From Romanomermis culicivorax (taxonomy: Eukaryota; Nematoda; Enoplea; Mermithida; Mermithidae): a DNA stretch of 64,000 bases. The notes under the pieces were generated by a model. The model saw only the letters and a list, made by a program, of their open reading frames with translations. It was not told the origin of the DNA and did not search any database. The first letter of the stretch is position 1. Every line of letters starts with the position of its first letter. The stretch spans positions 1,488,001 to 1,552,000 of the forward strand of contig CAWUHX010000020.1 of assembly GCA_963922205.1 (NCBI GenBank). Reading direction: 5' to 3'. Below are positions 11,501 through 24,349 of the stretch, in pieces. The position numbers were made by a program, and so were the translations under genes.

Positions 11501-13768
11501 TTTTTCGTCCAACTTGCAACTTTTTTGAATCTCATGTCGCGAATGCTGATTTTGTTGGCAAGCATTTCGACCAGAAAGCTGCATAATTCTGACATCAAAT
11601 AATCCTGATATATTCTGTGCTGATTCATACCAACCTTTTTTGAAGCATCGAACAAAACCTTGCAAAATACACCACGTACTTGTCGTCATCAGACTTCGTT
11701 TTTAATTGACTGTCAGATTTTTTAGATAAGACGCACGACCGAGGATTTCTCGGCTGCTGATCTCGAGTGGCTTCTCATTTCGTTTCGAGTCAACTCCGAG
11801 TTTCCTTTCTCATTTTCTTCCTCTTCTATTGCGGACAATTTTTCCAGGAAACGGCCACTCTGCATACGTTTTCGACATTCATCAAAATTGATATTTTCCA
11901 TGGATTCCTTTCTGAACGAGAGTCTTGATGAAAACAATTCGCGATCAACTATTGACCACGAAAGTCTTTGTATTTTCGTTTCAAATTTGCTTCGTGACGC
12001 AATACTCTTGAATCAGATGAGAAAAAAATGTAGCCGTAGTAAAAATTGAAGTGGATCAATACAGTCAGCTTGTGAAATATACTGACTGACGGTGCGTGTG
12101 TTTTATTTGCATAACAATCTTTTTGCATTATCGAGTCTCATTCGAAAAAAGTGGAATCTATTTTTCAATGCTTTTAAACTAAACCTAAATTAAACCTGCC
12201 CATGACACGTGAAACTGGTAACCTTCGGTTCTCTAATTGCAGTTAACGATTTTGTGAGTAAGACCTACCGTGAACGATTTTTAAGAGCTTACTTATTTTT
12301 ATTTTTCAATTTACATTACAATCATATTTTGAAGAGATAGTCACATAATATTTTTGTAAGGATTTTAGCAATACCATAATTTGTTCGTGCTGATCAGCAA
12401 TCTAGTACTGAATCTTTTTCAAAATGTCTGCAGTCTATTTTTATAAACTAAAAAACAGTCAACATCCATGCAGAAGTTTCATTGCAGACACTTTTACATA
12501 AAAACTTTTTGAAGGATAGTTGAGTATACTAGCAACAAATCTCCAGTTCCGTGTGACATGTGGTTTAGAAGAAAACCGTGAAAACATGAAACAATACTTG
12601 CTGTTCTCTTATATTATTCAGTAGCATTCCAAGAAAAACGGACTATAGGAACTTCGTTTTTCCCTACTTCTGATATGGAAAGTGTCGGTCCTGAATTTCA
12701 ATCTGCACCGTCGTATGCGCATCATCTTTACGGAATACATGTGAACTCATGTGCTGTTAGCTTATACCTGATAACACCTTTTCGAATGACACATTATTGG
12801 ATAGAAATCAAATGGCCTTCTTTTCCAAAGTCCATCGAAAAATAATGTGGGTCTACCTACCGAAGTGAGTAAGACACGTGTAATTCAAGTGGCCTTCGTA
12901 AAAAGGTGACTGGTCTGAAAAGGGGTTTTCCATGTGATTGGAAATGCTTATTTCCGTATCTAAAAGAAATAGGAAAAGGGGAAAAAATCTGAGTCCACTT
13001 TTTAGATGAATTGCGAACAACAATAAAATGCTGTAGTGTGGAATTTTACGTCGGCAATATCCAATATCTGTGTGGTTTAGATTGGGTCCAAATAAGCTGC
13101 CATCCAAGGTCAGTCAAGCTGGGTTGCGATTCTCAGGCAATTCAGAAACATAATCTGTTTTCTTGGCTTCAATTATAGTAAAAACATGTCCATGAAACTT
13201 AATTCATGTGTGCAAAAGACAATTTTTTAGCGAAAGTTCAGGCTTTATTGATTATGTCAACAGTAAGTTCTTTTTTCAAAATTTCAACCTTTTTGCTATT
13301 GAGGTTTTTTCGAATTCCGACTATTTCGTTCCGATTTCAAACGCTTCACCCATAAAAGCTGTTTAATTTTTGAAAAATTTCTCAAAACGGGTTGTGAAAA
13401 AAGAGTCAAAATTTCAGTCGGGCTACGATAAATCTGACAACCTGTAAATAGTGAATCGTAAAAATTAATTTGACGGCACATAGAAGTACACAAGTAAAGT
13501 GAGTGTTTAAGAGGGACCGTCCATTGAATCACACCGTAATTTTAATAGTTCTTTCATATAATTGTGTGTAACTGGTGCAGTGTTTTTAAGCCAAATGACT
13601 TATTTTGGCTAAGAAATTTTTAGATGTTTTAAACAATCGTCTTAAAAACTTTTAGTACCTTTTCTAAAATTTTAATATAAAAAATAAAAAATTTAGCCAT
13701 TGGCTAATATTTTTTTGACAAGTTTTGCCACTTGGCTAACGACTTCGTGCTAAAAAAACAGTGAACTG
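8548..13768. other. Gene-free stretch
   Basis: No supported exon or RNA gene. It contains a CTATAGT-family MITE copy at about 12431-12648, ending AAGAAAAACGGACTATAG. It also has a pyrimidine run (CT repeats, about 9138-9160) followed by a purine run (about 9191-9211) that could pair as an imperfect hairpin. The rest is AT-rich with short random open frames. Confidence 0.5.
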
Positions 13769-13987
13769 ATGCTCCTCATTCTGTTGCCATTGTCATTTCT
13801 GAAGTATGCAAACGGTTACAGGGATCCGCAATACGTGTCTGAACATGGCGAGAATAGCATGTTAAACTCTAATACTGTCAAAAGTGATAAACGAACTGCA
13901 ACATCAAAGCGAATGGTCGTGTTAGGCCGAATCCAGAAGAATGAACAATGTCTGCAAAAGAACAAAGTTTCTATAGATAAATTGTAG
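13769..13987 (+). CDS. Possible small secreted peptide or first coding exon
   Basis: A 72-codon frame opens with ATG and a short hydrophobic start, MLLILLPLSFLKYANG, that looks like a signal peptide, then a hydrophilic, Lys/Asn/Ser-rich remainder with two KR pairs (DKR and SKR) that could be prohormone cleavage sites. It ends at TAG 13985-13987. No strong splice donor is visible inside it. It could be a small secreted peptide, the first exon of the gene represented by the exon at 15315, or chance. The sequence matches no peptide family I know. Confidence 0.3.
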   Translation: MLLILLPLSFLKYANGYRDPQYVSEHGENSMLNSNTVKSDKRTATSKRMVVLGRIQKNEQCLQKNKVSIDKL

Positions 13988-15314
13988 TTCTTTCATTCTC
14001 TTCAAGCATTGTCCGCTCCAACAATTTTAGAGCGTTGATACGATGAGCTTCGCTCTATTTTTTCCTCTATGTCTGATAATCGATAAAACTTCTGTAGAAT
14101 TAACCTTCCTGAGGCTTTTATACTACTGTATATATACATATCTATTCATTCTTCTTTTTTCTCCCTTTCTATGCATTTCTTTTTTACATCGGTGTGTATA
14201 TAGTTGGTCTATAAAAACCGAATTTTTGAACCTTTGATGTGTAGTATGAAGAAAGTTCTACTTCGAGTTCCAATGATGTTTGTAAGAAAGTCCTCTGCTT
14301 ACGAACGAATGAGGAATAACATTCCATAATTAAGCTTATTTTGTTGCATTTTCCCTAATTGTTTTCCTTCCTTTTTCTAGGGATATCCTATTCTAGTCCG
14401 AGTCCTAGAACGCTAGTCTTTTATGTACAAAGCAGGAACTGCTCATTTGCATATTATACAATATTTTTTCATTTACTGATTGAACAGCGCTTCAATATAA
14501 CCAGTGCTCTGCGAAAAGAGTAATCCCTGCGAGCTTGAAAAAGTTTGTGGAGCCGCGCACCAGTATCGATATTCTCCTGGGGAAAATTCCATTTTTCAAA
14601 GATTTCTTGATCTTCTTAGGATTTTATTACTTCACTGGACGCCGAAGGGAATTACTCTGTTACTTGGTTTCCTACCAGGCGGCTGACATATGCAAATTCC
14701 ATAGATCCGAAGCTCATAGGGATTCTCTTTTTTCTTATTTCCAACGTATGCTCCATATAAGTATGGCTTTCTTCGAAAAGTTGTCAGTTCTTTCACTCTC
14801 GTATATTTTTTGGACTTGATTTTCCTATTACTTTCTATTCAGAATTTTTTATTTTAATTCTCATTTTTACGCAAATGGCACTGCTTTCCTTAGCGCAATT
14901 GTTTTGGTTGTCCTTCACTCCTCCCTTACCCCATTCCCCCTTCCTCCCTTTATTACTTCAATTCTACCTGCCCGCCCGCCTTTTATATACTCTTTATTGA
15001 CCTTTTGAGGTATTATTTTTGTGTCGTTGAATTCATATTTTTGATTTTTATATTTATTCTTTTGTATGTTCTTAGAACTCGTTTGTTTCAACTGTATTCC
15101 ATTCGACCCCACTGTTTTTTTTGCAATTTTGGCCATTCTCGTTTTATGTTTTACTCTGGATTTCTTTTCAGCTTTTTTCCTCGTTTTCTTTTCCATGATT
15201 TTGTGCTGCTTTGCTCCTCATGCAGTAGTTATCGTTTTTGCTTGTCCCTAAATTTTTCTTACATTTTCCCTCCTTCCTCGACATTTGTTACCCAATTCAT
15301 TTTACAGATAACAG
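13988..15314. other. Pyrimidine-rich non-coding stretch, probably intron
   Basis: The + strand is strongly T/C-rich from about 14000 to 15300. That produces Lys/Arg-rich open frames on the minus strand and Phe/Leu-rich frames on the plus strand, neither of which looks like a gene. Its end (CATTTTACAGATAACAG) offers two AG acceptors for the exon that follows. Confidence 0.45.
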
Positions 15315-15749
15315 CCGGCAACTGTCCGTTATTGCCCAAGGCTTCGCCGCACTTCGCCCCGAATGCCGACACCCAAATTGCGTCCAGTCAAGCCTCCCAT
15401 TTGGATGCAAAATTGGCGATTTCCGGCTAACTTGTCCGAATCCCGCATTTTGGCTCACATACCAGCCGACGATTTCAATCCGCCCAAATCCGATTCGCAC
15501 GTTTTAGAGTGGGACCCGGATTATTCGGATTTGCTCAATCAATATTATTATAAACCGGCCGATCAATCGTCACAGTCGTCGTCGAGGAGTGGTGATGCCG
15601 CCGCCATTGCCTTAGCTGTCCAAAATTTAGAAAGTCAGAGAAACCACAATTTTGCCTCCGATGGTTTCCCTAATGAAGCTTTTTTAGTTGTGGACGATCA
15701 TTTGGATCAGGATAAAAATATGCAAATCGGATTTCATAGTGCCAATTAT
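15315..15749 (+). CDS. Internal coding exon of unknown product
   Basis: Open frame of 145 codons beginning after AG 15313-15314 (an earlier AG at 15306-15307 would leave an in-frame TAA). It ends at a donor, TATG|GTAAAT, at 15749/15750, phase 1. If unspliced the frame runs on to TGA at 15807-15809. The peptide includes RMPTPKLRPVKPP, WMQNWRFPANLSES, VLEWDPDYSDLLNQYYY, a Ser-rich stretch, then an Asp-rich region (FLVVDDHLDQDKNM). GC content and codon use are clearly coding compared with the flanks. No domain is recognised. It may belong with the possible signal-peptide exon at 13769 or with an exon outside this view. Its phase-1 end would fit an exon starting with two bases of a codon. Confidence 0.55.
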
Positions 15750-15809
15750 GGTAAATTTTCGAGGCGTATTCCGCATCATGAACTGATAATAACTTATATT
15801 CGTTTATGA

Positions 15810-16108
15810 CATGCTGGTTTTTCACTTCCAAAGATTTGCAATGCAGTGGTCCCAAAGATCACGCGAGCTACAACTTTTGAGTGCACATATAGACAAATTT
15901 TATGCATAGATTAAAAAATTTGTGTATTTTGATCACACAAAATAGGTAAGGTGAAGTTTTGTTATTTTTAGATTTTTCTTGGAGCCCTCGTACTGCGATG
16001 TATTATGTTTTAAGAAACTTGAGAAAAAACACTGCAACACTACTCTAGTTTCAGTACTACTACTACTACTGCTACTACTTCTACTATTGCCACTATTACT
16101 ATTACTAT

Positions 16109-16140
<32 letters not shown>

Positions 16141-17449
16141 TTACTACTACTACAACTACTACTGCTACTACTAAAATTACTCTTGATGCTACTTTTAGTA
16201 ATTAGAGTAACAGAGAAAAATAATGTAAAGCACATTAATAATTTATTGTTGTTATGGTGAATGTACTTTTTTAACTAAAATACTAGACTGTAACTGCATA
16301 ATACTGTATCAATATTCATATCCAATGCAATGAAGGGTTCCTAGCAACGTAAATTCTTATACCAGCAATTCAGTAATTATAGTAGCCATTAAAATAACTG
16401 ATTAATGGGCATGCTAATTTGAAGCTTTAGCAGAGGAGCTGTGGTGTCGGTGCTGTAGTCAAAGCTGCTGCTTCTAACACAAATATGATAATTGTTTTTA
16501 TTATTCCGCATTTCTTTACCAAAAATAATTCCTCCGCTAAATGCGGCTACTTCCGACGAGGAAACGTTTTCTTTCGGAAAGTGAATAAGCTGGCAAATAA
16601 CCATAAATTACTCTTCACTATAATATCCTGTTCGGGAAACAAAAAATTTTTTTAATCTCGGAGTACGCTTTGGAATTATTTTGTGAGATTAAAAGGAAAC
16701 TAATATTCGATGGTTTTCTACTGTTTTCGGATACTTTTAGGAACTAATCTATGACGATCTAAACATATTTTTTAATAAATTTGCTGGAAAGTTCGAGCAA
16801 ATCATCCTATAGAATAATGTTAGTTCACTTTGGAGAGCGAGCATTAACCTTGACCAGATAGCACGCTATTTCCTATCACTGTTCTCTATTGCTCTATTTT
16901 ATAGCAGAAAATGCATCCTGGTCACTATTTGAGCCATTATATTTTATGTCAATAAAATAGTAATAAGCTATATGTGTACTATTATAATAGTTCTTATAAA
17001 ATGTTTGTAAATCGGAAAATGGCAAAAATTGGTGTATACTTCTACGAAAAAGAATTTTTTCGTCTATGAAAGAATTTTCTTTTAAAGAGAATGTGCTCAA
17101 AAATTTTCAGTCCTATGTGATATATAGTTGAGCAAAAAATTGTAAAATATAACATAATTAGCCTTCCGCTATTATTATTTATAAGCATTTCAAAAAAAAC
17201 AGCACTGATACTTTCTAAATTTTAAACAACTATGCTTCATCTAACTAAAATCAAACAGGTGGGGATAACTGCTACGTATTTTCACGCTCAGTTGTTGATA
17301 GACAGCTCAAAATGTTGCCCGCTATAAAATTAAACATTTGGTCGTCTGATTACGTGTTGATGTTTGCATATCACTCTTATGGCAGCAACATATCGAGATT
17401 TTCCTGTAACAAATTTTTTCATAGACGAGAAATAAGATTGTTCGGCCAG
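15810..17449. other. Gene-free stretch before the retrotransposon
   Basis: Contains the trinucleotide repeat at 16053-16186 and a degenerate CTATAGT-family MITE copy at about 16977-17208. No exon is supported. CCAG at 17446-17449 is the left target-site duplication of the LTR element. Confidence 0.5.
16053..16186. repeat. (TAC)n/(ACT)n microsatellite
   Basis: An imperfect run of TAC/ACT triplets with interruptions (GCT, TTG, ACC). It gives Leu-rich and Ser-rich frames on the two strands that are not genes. Confidence 0.85.
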
Positions 17450-18285
17450 TGTCAGAGGGTCAATTCCTCTGACCTTTGGTCCTCTAATTACATCATTTCA
17501 TTTTCTAAAGTTTCTTTATTGCTAAAGTGTTTTCATTTATTCTCAGGTAAACAAACCGATAAAACGGTTTGTGTCACTCATATTTTTGGTCTAAAATAAA
17601 CAAATGGTTGGCGCAAATGTTTTGCATATCACTTGCAGGTCGATGTTAGACGCGCGCCAGCGTTTTTATTCATTATTCGTTTTTTCTTATTATTATTGTT
17701 GTGACAAATATCGTCGTCTGGAGAATCGCCTCTCCCCTGCGTAGTATTGGCGTCTCACCGTAGTGGTCGGACGCTGTGTTGTTTTTGACGACGGTGACGG
17801 AGGAAAGGCTCGTCGTTTTGTTTATTGGTATTTCGTGATACGCGCCGCGGGCGAATTTTGAGGGATAACGCGGCCTGAGACGTTTTCGACGTTCCATTTT
17901 GAGGAAAGGAATCAGTGAGTGGTTGTTTGAGTCAGTTCACTTATTCTTGGTAAAGTTTTCAGCTTGGGCCGTGCCCCTGAGAGATCCCATTGGCCCTGTG
18001 GCTCGCTGCTCAGGGACAAATTGGAAGGATCAGTTGACTAGGGAGGTTGTTGGCGTCAGTGTTTATATTTTCGGCACTCTGCACCTTTGTTTCGTACTTA
18101 CATTCCTCATTGTATTTCACTACCTGTTGTGTTTTGCTCACTAATAAACGTTCACGTACCTCAAGTCTCAACTCACTGCAGTAGGAGTGAAAGTGTACCG
18201 GGTTAGCGTCAGGGGCCGTACCAGATTGGATCTCCCAAGAACCGCAGGTAGGCAGCCGAGGGCATACGACGACGTTAATACGACA
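17450..18285 (+). repeat. 5' LTR
   Basis: 836 bp, TGTCAGAGG to ACGACA. Aligning it by eye with the 3' LTR gives only two differences, at 17799 and 17815, both G here and A in the 3' copy, each within a CpG. It would hold the promoter; I see no clear TATA box. A polyadenylation signal AATAAA lies at 18143-18148. The 81-codon frame inside (17899-18144) is also present in the 3' LTR and has no sign of being a gene. Confidence 0.95.
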
Positions 18286-18286
18286 T

Positions 18287-18304
18287 TGGTGACTTGTGCA
18301 GCTA
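18287..18304 (+). other. Primer-binding site
   Basis: TGGTGACTTGTGCAGCTA begins one base after the end of the 5' LTR. TGGT is complementary to the CCA tail of a tRNA (tRNA 3' end of the form ...ACAAGTCACCA). I could not assign the tRNA species. Confidence 0.6.
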
Positions 18305-18316
18305 CAAAGGTGAAAG

Positions 18317-21300
18317 ATGAAGAAAGTATCGAAGCCGAAATTAACGATACGGAAGCAACCTGGACGACGGCCGAAAGTAGCATTATCGCAAATGGAATTG
18401 AATAAAGAGGATCACGACGAACGGATGGCAAATATGGAAGCAACGATCGAACAAGTAGCAAAGAAATTTGCGAGTTCACCCGGTGGCAGCAACAAAGATC
18501 AGACTATTGACGCAGAGACATATGATTATGCGGATCAGGGGATACAGACGTCCTCTGGTTCAGTATCATCCTTCGAAAAGATTAATGTAACTCCAAAAAC
18601 GAATGTGGTATCATTTCATAATTCGAAATGTACGCCTACAATACCGGAAATCGACGCAAAAATTGGTATCGAAACGAAACCAAGGAATGAAACCGAAAGA
18701 CCAACGAAAGGGAATTTGCAGGATGTGGCCACTTTAGCCATCCTGGAATCAATGCAAAGAGCAGTCGATAAATCAACAAATGCCGTTAATGTGGAAAGAA
18801 CGAAAGCCGCGCTCCGGGAACAAGAAATATTAGAACAACTTATGCAAGAAAGAGCAGAGAGAAAATTATTGGAGGAAAGGTTACGAGAACAGGATCAACA
18901 AAATGCGAGAAAGATAATGGAAGAGGTCGAAAAACAAATGCGGGAGTTAATCAGGAAAACGGATAAGAAGCTCGATGAAAGAATATCGAATTATGAAAAT
19001 ACAGAAATACTTCAGTCTGAACCGGTTAAAGACCATTTAGACAGAAGTTTAGAGAGAAAATTAAATTGGTTTGAAAATCATCTCGCCCAGGCACAGGCTC
19101 AAGGGGCACAATATCGAAGGATGGAAGATGAAATACCAACAACGTCATGGAATCGCGGAATGGAACAACCTATATCTGGAAGTATCCCTCGAAATCAGCA
19201 TGATTATGGACGATATTCCGAAGATCCTGAGAAAAGAATAAAGATAATTTTGGGTCGAATGAAGAACAAAGAAATATCAGATAAAATGGAGGCCGCAGAG
19301 ATACTCAATTTTTTCGCCTGTCTGGAAGGCACATTTAAGCCCGAAGATACGGAAGACCTTAGAATTGAAGTACTTTGGCGATGTTGTGATTTTGAAACTT
19401 CGACATACGTGGATAAAAATAGTAGCTATGAAGAAGGAAAAGCGAGTGTGATTAGAATGATTGCTCCCAAAATGGACACTCCTGCACTTAGAAGGGAGTT
19501 ACATGATATGAAAAAACGAAAAGGGGAGACGACAAAGGATTTTTTACGCCGAATAAAAACTTATGTTCATTTATTAAACTACGAAAAAACGGAAAATGAA
19601 CGAAATCGAATTGTCATTGAAACGTATTTTCACAAGGCTCCAGTTTACGTCCAAACGCGAATGGAAGGTCGGCTGCACGAATTCAAAAATATCGCCTCTT
19701 TGGCGGAGTTTGTAAACAAATTGAAAGCCGATACGACCGCCTGGAAGGAATTCAGCGAGGACCAGGAAGACGGCGAGGATGATCGGTTGAATCGAGTCTA
19801 TGAAAATAAAAGATTTAATAATTTACAATTTCGTCCGCAGGATAGTAATATAGGTCAACAGCAACAGATTATACGGCCTCAGCAAATTTTCCCGCCACCA
19901 CCAGCATTTCAAACCCCCTTGTCTCAACAGGATATTATGAAAATGGTTAATGAAGCAATTAGGAGTCAGGGCCCTCCAACTCTTAATCGTTGGGGAGTCA
20001 ATAATAGTCCTAATAATGTACCATATAATAACAATTTACCTGGTAGAATTTTGGGAAATCCGTATTGTCGACCATATTGTACATACCACAAATCGAATAG
20101 CCATTCGTCTGAAAATTGTTTTATCCTTCACCCGGAATTGATCCAACCAACGGATCAAGGGAGGTCGTGGAATCGCGGCAATAATTTTTATAATCGGAAT
20201 TTTGACCATCGCGGCGGCTTTGTAAATCGTGGAAGAGCAGGATTTGCTAATTTCGGCCAACGGGTGCCATATCACAATAATAACGTCGAACAGAATCCTA
20301 ATGTGGCATATTATTACCGCCAAAATACCATCCCGCAGCCACCGCCAAATGCTGTACCAGTAACGCCAACGCAACCGGTGAATAACCCTCCGAATAATTC
20401 CGTAAATGTTATAAATTCACAAGAGGCTAAAAAACAAGATAAGCCGGAAATTATAGCATTAGATGGAGTTTTGATAGAAAATTACGAATTAGGCCTGGGG
20501 AACGTTATCAATTCTACTTCAGAGACGAAGCCCAGACTCGCCAATGATAACGAGCACCTATTTTTGGAAAATTTTCGCAAATGTCAGCCGTTATTGATAC
20601 CCGTTAGGATACGGGGAGAAGAATTTAAAGCCCTAATCGATACGGGAGCGCAATCTAGCTTTATGAGGACAGATACAGCGTCGAGGCTGCTGAATACGCC
20701 CAAAACAAAATTCCCTATCCTAAATTCAGTCGTAACAGCTGTTGGAAAACGAGTGACAACATATGGTCCTACATTTGTGTACGTTGGAACCGGTTTTGGA
20801 AATTTTTTGGCCAGATTCGCGTTACTAGATAACCTAAATGAAGGTATTATATTGGGTCTAGATTTTCTAACCCATCCTAGTATACAGGCGTCTATCGATT
20901 TTCGAAACGGCCACATACGCCTAGCAAATGTAGAGAAACAAATTATTAGTGAGACATTATTCGACGATGCGCAAATACCGTCCCGTTTACCGATCCCCAC
21001 GAATCCAATGGTTCTCGATTACGTACCTCTACAAGAGGAAGTCAAAGAAGAAGACCTACCTGAATTAGAAAGTGACGAGGATCAAGAACAAGTAATGCGA
21101 ATTACTGAAATGAACGAAGAAACCTTTATTTGGACAAAAAACGGGACATATATTCCCCCAAATACCACTTCTTTTGTGCAAGCTGTGGTTTGGCCACAGA
21201 AAGATTGGGCAAAGGGTCCTATAGTGGTGGAAGAAACGGGGAAAGATACCTTATTTGACATCGATGCCTCAATCGTGGACGCTAGAGACAACAATTTTCG

Positions 21301-24300
21301 TATCCTACTCATAAATGAGACAAACAAGGGAATCAAACTGCGTGGCAACGAGTTGATAGCCAAGACCAAAACAAAGTTCGTGGGGCCAGAATTTGACGAA
21401 AGAGTACATCAACTGCAATCGGAGCCCCAAACTCAGTGGCAAGTCGAACCCGAATTCGTCAAAATAGTTACGCGGCTGGTGAAAGAATCGAGTGTCGATA
21501 GAGAAGGACAACAACAGCTCATGAATGTCTTACTCAAGCATAGGCAGGCATTTAGCATGAAGAGCGATCCTTTAACAATCACCCATGAAGCGGAGCATAA
21601 GATCGATACAGGAGATGCGCTACCTGTTCAAAAACACTACTGGAGAGCTCCAATTATGCAAAGAGATATAATTCGAGAACATGTCAAAGATATGATGGAC
21701 AAAGGTGTCATCGAGCCTTCTAGAAGCCCTTGGGCCGCGCCATTGTTTTTGGTAGGCAAAAAAGATGGCACATGGAGACCAGTAGTCGACTATAGAGGAA
21801 TCAATCAAGTGACGAAAGACGACAAATTTCCAATACCTCGAATAGATGATTATTTAGATGCGCTGGGAGGAGCACGGTACTTTTCCACTTTGGATTTAAA
21901 GTCTGGGTACTGGCAGGTACCCATGCACTCCGAATCAAAAGAAAAAACAGCATTTATATGTCAAGAAGGTTTGTTCCAGTTCAAGGTGATGCCGTTCGGT
22001 TTAAAGAATGCTCCCGCGGAATTTCAACGACTCATGGAACGAATTTTGTACCCATACGTATGGAAAATATGTCTAGTATATATCGACGATGTTATAATTT
22101 TTTCAAAAACTGTCGAAGAGCATATAGAAAATTTAGAGACAATATTTCGATGTCTAACAAACGCGAACCTCACACTAAAACCTGACAAATGTTCCTTTAT
22201 GCCAGCCAGTGTGAAATTCTTAGGCCACGTATTGGACAAGAACGGAATGTCAGTAGATCCACAAAAAATAGAAGCGGTAAAAAATTTCGAAGTACCCAAG
22301 TCCATCAAGCAGCTGCAAAAGTTCTTGGGATTAGTGCAGTGGTCTAAACGTTTCATTCACAATTTAGCCTTTATCGCCCAGCCCTTATTTAAAGCCCTCG
22401 CGAAGAAAAATAGGAAGGAAAAGTTTGAACTTTCAGAGGAGCAGTTAGCAGCTTTCGAAAGTGTAAAGAATGCCCTAATGATGGCACCCTTCCTCCGATA
22501 CCCAGTATTTGACGGGTCGGCAAGATTTGTAATTCAAACAGATGCCTCAGGAACGGCAATAGGGGCAATTTTGTATCAAGAAACGGAAAATGATCGATGG
22601 ACAATAGCTTACTCAAGTCGAGTTTTAAACGACGCGGAAACAAGGTATTCAACGACAGAAAGAGAATGTTTGGCGGTAGTTTACGGGTTCAAGCAGTATA
22701 GGCACTACGTGATGGGGTTTAGGGTCACAATCAGGACAGACCATAAACCACTCACGTGGCTCTCCGCGGAGAAGCAGCAAAATCAAAGGTTGTTAAAATG
22801 GGCTTTATATCTTGGTCAATTCAATTATGCATTCGAATACGTAGCCGGACGTGAAAACGCCTTCGCGGATTTCTTATCACGATCCGAGGAAAAGGAAAAG
22901 ATTCGGAATAAAAAACAAAAAACAAAGGAAGAAATCGAAGAGGAGAAATCGACTGCGGAACCCGAATGCATGGCGGTTACGAGAGCCATGACGAGGCAAA
23001 TGCTTGAACCCGAGACTCAGGAAACATTCATTGATCCCCCACCGCCGACCCAACAAGAAATAGATCAAACACCGAAAGAAGTGAAAAAAGATTCCGAATT
23101 GTTTTCCCTGGAATTAGTTAAGAAACAACAACAATTGGATCCGAAGTTGGCGGACATTTTTTGGAACGTTGGTGAAAATAGTTTGAAAAAATACTTTAAT
23201 AGTTTTCACTTGGAAAACGGAGTATTATACCGCGAAAATGCCCATGGAAAAAGCCAACTAGTGATCCCATCAAGACTTAGATATCTCATCTTACATCAAT
23301 ATCACGGCGATACATTAATGGGGCACCAGGGAATAGATAGAATTATCGCTGCAATAGGAAACAAGTTTTGGTGGCCAAATATGGAAAACGACATTATTAA
23401 ATGGATAAAATCCTGCGTCGTTTGCCAACTGTGCCGCCCCATAGCAAATCCGATCCAACCACTTAACCCAATACCCGTCTCGTATCCTTGGGAGATAGTA
23501 GCAACCGATGTGGTCAGTATTTCGCCCCTTCGAGAAAAAAGACCATACGTTATTGTATTTATGGACTATTTCACGAAATGGGTCGAAGCAAAATGCATCC
23601 CAGATCAAAAGGCCGACACAATAGTGAAGGCATTTATGGAAAAGGTCATTTATACGCATGGAACACCGAAACACTTGCTGAGTGACCAAGGCTCAGCATA
23701 CATGTCCGAGTTAATGCGCAACGTGTGCGATCTCTTAAAAATAAAGAAAATAAATACAACACCATACCACCCGCAATGCAATGGTATGGTGGAGAGATTC
23801 AATAGAACGTTAATAGAACAAATTAGGAGAGTCGCGATAACCGACCCAGACGATTGGCCACACTATCTCGAGCAAATTTTATTTGCATATCGGATTACGC
23901 CGCACAAAACAACGAAAAATTCTCCCCATAGCCTACTGTACGGGCACGAGGCTAGGTTTCAATTGGATAATGAGATAGCGAGGCCAATAATTATCCAGAA
24001 TAATTACGATACCTACAGATACATGTTAACGGAGCACCTCCTTAACACGTATAGAATCATAAATGAAAACCATAAAAAATCCGCGGCCGAAAGAAAACTA
24101 CAGTACGATAAGAAGGCTCACGAAAAAACATTCCAAACGGGAGAACTTGTTCTCTACCAAAAGGGAATTATCAAAGGAAAGGCCGACACAACAAACGACG
24201 GCCCGTACGAAGTAATTGACACATCGAATTTAGAAAAAAATGTCATTAAAATACGTCGCGCTGGGAAACCAGATTCGCGCGTACAAATAGTTTCTGTAAA

Positions 24301-24349
24301 TCGCGTAATGCCTTTTGTTACGCGAACACCCGAATTTTACTGTAACTAG
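18317..24349 (+). CDS. gag-pol: Gag-Pol polyprotein of Ty3/Gypsy retrotransposon
   Basis: One uninterrupted frame of 2010 residues, starting at the first ATG after the primer-binding site. The N-terminal Gag part has a charged coiled coil (about 130-245) and a capsid-like helical region (about 300-475). A zinc knuckle of form C-X2-H-X4-H-X4-C covers 588-601. The aspartic protease has DTGA at 775-778 and ILGLDFL later. Reverse transcriptase (about 1105-1290) has [12 protein letters not shown] and YIDD at 1255-1258. RNase H has the TDAS Asp at 1409 and TDHKPL near 1475. Integrase has an HHCC zinc finger (H1663, H1670, C1700, C1703) and a D,D-35-E triad at D1731, D1790, E1826. A GPY-type motif starts at 1962. 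All catalytic residues I looked for are present. There is no gag/pol frameshift or stop, as in nematode Cer1, so a Gag:Pol ratio must be set another way. Confidence 0.97.
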   Translation: MKKVSKPKLTIRKQPGRRPKVALSQMELNKEDHDERMANMEATIEQVAKKFASSPGGSNKDQTIDAETYDYADQGIQTSSGSVSSFEKINVTPKTNVVSFHNSKCTPTIPEIDAKIGIETKPRNETERPTKGNLQDVATLAILESMQRAVDKSTNAVNVERTKAALREQEILEQLMQERAERKLLEERLREQDQQNARKIMEEVEKQMRELIRKTDKKLDERISNYENTEILQSEPVKDHLDRSLERKLNWFENHLAQAQAQGAQYRRMEDEIPTTSWNRGMEQPISGSIPRNQHDYGRYSEDPEKRIKIILGRMKNKEISDKMEAAEILNFFACLEGTFKPEDTEDLRIEVLWRCCDFETSTYVDKNSSYEEGKASVIRMIAPKMDTPALRRELHDMKKRKGETTKDFLRRIKTYVHLLNYEKTENERNRIVIETYFHKAPVYVQTRMEGRLHEFKNIASLAEFVNKLKADTTAWKEFSEDQEDGEDDRLNRVYENKRFNNLQFRPQDSNIGQQQQIIRPQQIFPPPPAFQTPLSQQDIMKMVNEAIRSQGPPTLNRWGVNNSPNNVPYNNNLPGRILGNPYCRPYCTYHKSNSHSSENCFILHPELIQPTDQGRSWNRGNNFYNRNFDHRGGFVNRGRAGFANFGQRVPYHNNNVEQNPNVAYYYRQNTIPQPPPNAVPVTPTQPVNNPPNNSVNVINSQEAKKQDKPEIIALDGVLIENYELGLGNVINSTSETKPRLANDNEHLFLENFRKCQPLLIPVRIRGEEFKALIDTGAQSSFMRTDTASRLLNTPKTKFPILNSVVTAVGKRVTTYGPTFVYVGTGFGNFLARFALLDNLNEGIILGLDFLTHPSIQASIDFRNGHIRLANVEKQIISETLFDDAQIPSRLPIPTNPMVLDYVPLQEEVKEEDLPELESDEDQEQVMRITEMNEETFIWTKNGTYIPPNTTSFVQAVVWPQKDWAKGPIVVEETGKDTLFDIDASIVDARDNNFRILLINETNKGIKLRGNELIAKTKTKFVGPEFDERVHQLQSEPQTQWQVEPEFVKIVTRLVKESSVDREGQQQLMNVLLKHRQAFSMKSDPLTITHEAEHKIDTGDALPVQKHYWRAPIMQRDIIREHVKDMMDKGVIEPSRSPWAAPLFLVGKKDGTWRPVVDYRGINQVTKDDKFPIPRIDDYLDALGGARYFSTLDLKSGYWQVPMHSESKEKTAFICQEGLFQFKVMPFGLKNAPAEFQRLMERILYPYVWKICLVYIDDVIIFSKTVEEHIENLETIFRCLTNANLTLKPDKCSFMPASVKFLGHVLDKNGMSVDPQKIEAVKNFEVPKSIKQLQKFLGLVQWSKRFIHNLAFIAQPLFKALAKKNRKEKFELSEEQLAAFESVKNALMMAPFLRYPVFDGSARFVIQTDASGTAIGAILYQETENDRWTIAYSSRVLNDAETRYSTTERECLAVVYGFKQYRHYVMGFRVTIRTDHKPLTWLSAEKQQNQRLLKWALYLGQFNYAFEYVAGRENAFADFLSRSEEKEKIRNKKQKTKEEIEEEKSTAEPECMAVTRAMTRQMLEPETQETFIDPPPPTQQEIDQTPKEVKKDSELFSLELVKKQQQLDPKLADIFWNVGENSLKKYFNSFHLENGVLYRENAHGKSQLVIPSRLRYLILHQYHGDTLMGHQGIDRIIAAIGNKFWWPNMENDIIKWIKSCVVCQLCRPIANPIQPLNPIPVSYPWEIVATDVVSISPLREKRPYVIVFMDYFTKWVEAKCIPDQKADTIVKAFMEKVIYTHGTPKHLLSDQGSAYMSELMRNVCDLLKIKKINTTPYHPQCNGMVERFNRTLIEQIRRVAITDPDDWPHYLEQILFAYRITPHKTTKNSPHSLLYGHEARFQLDNEIARPIIIQNNYDTYRYMLTEHLLNTYRIINENHKKSAAERKLQYDKKAHEKTFQTGELVLYQKGIIKGKADTTNDGPYEVIDTSNLEKNVIKIRRAGKPDSRVQIVSVNRVMPFVTRTPEFYCN

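Noticed and set aside
14915..15196. Minus-strand Lys-rich 93-codon frame
   Set aside because: Produced by the T/C-rich plus strand, which looks like intron before the 15315 exon.
15933..16260. Ser-rich and Leu-rich frames on opposite strands
   Set aside because: Both are readings of the TAC/ACT microsatellite.
17899..18144. 81-codon frame inside the LTRs (also 30710-30955)
   Set aside because: Identical in both LTRs because the LTRs are identical; no domain and no reason to expect a protein.
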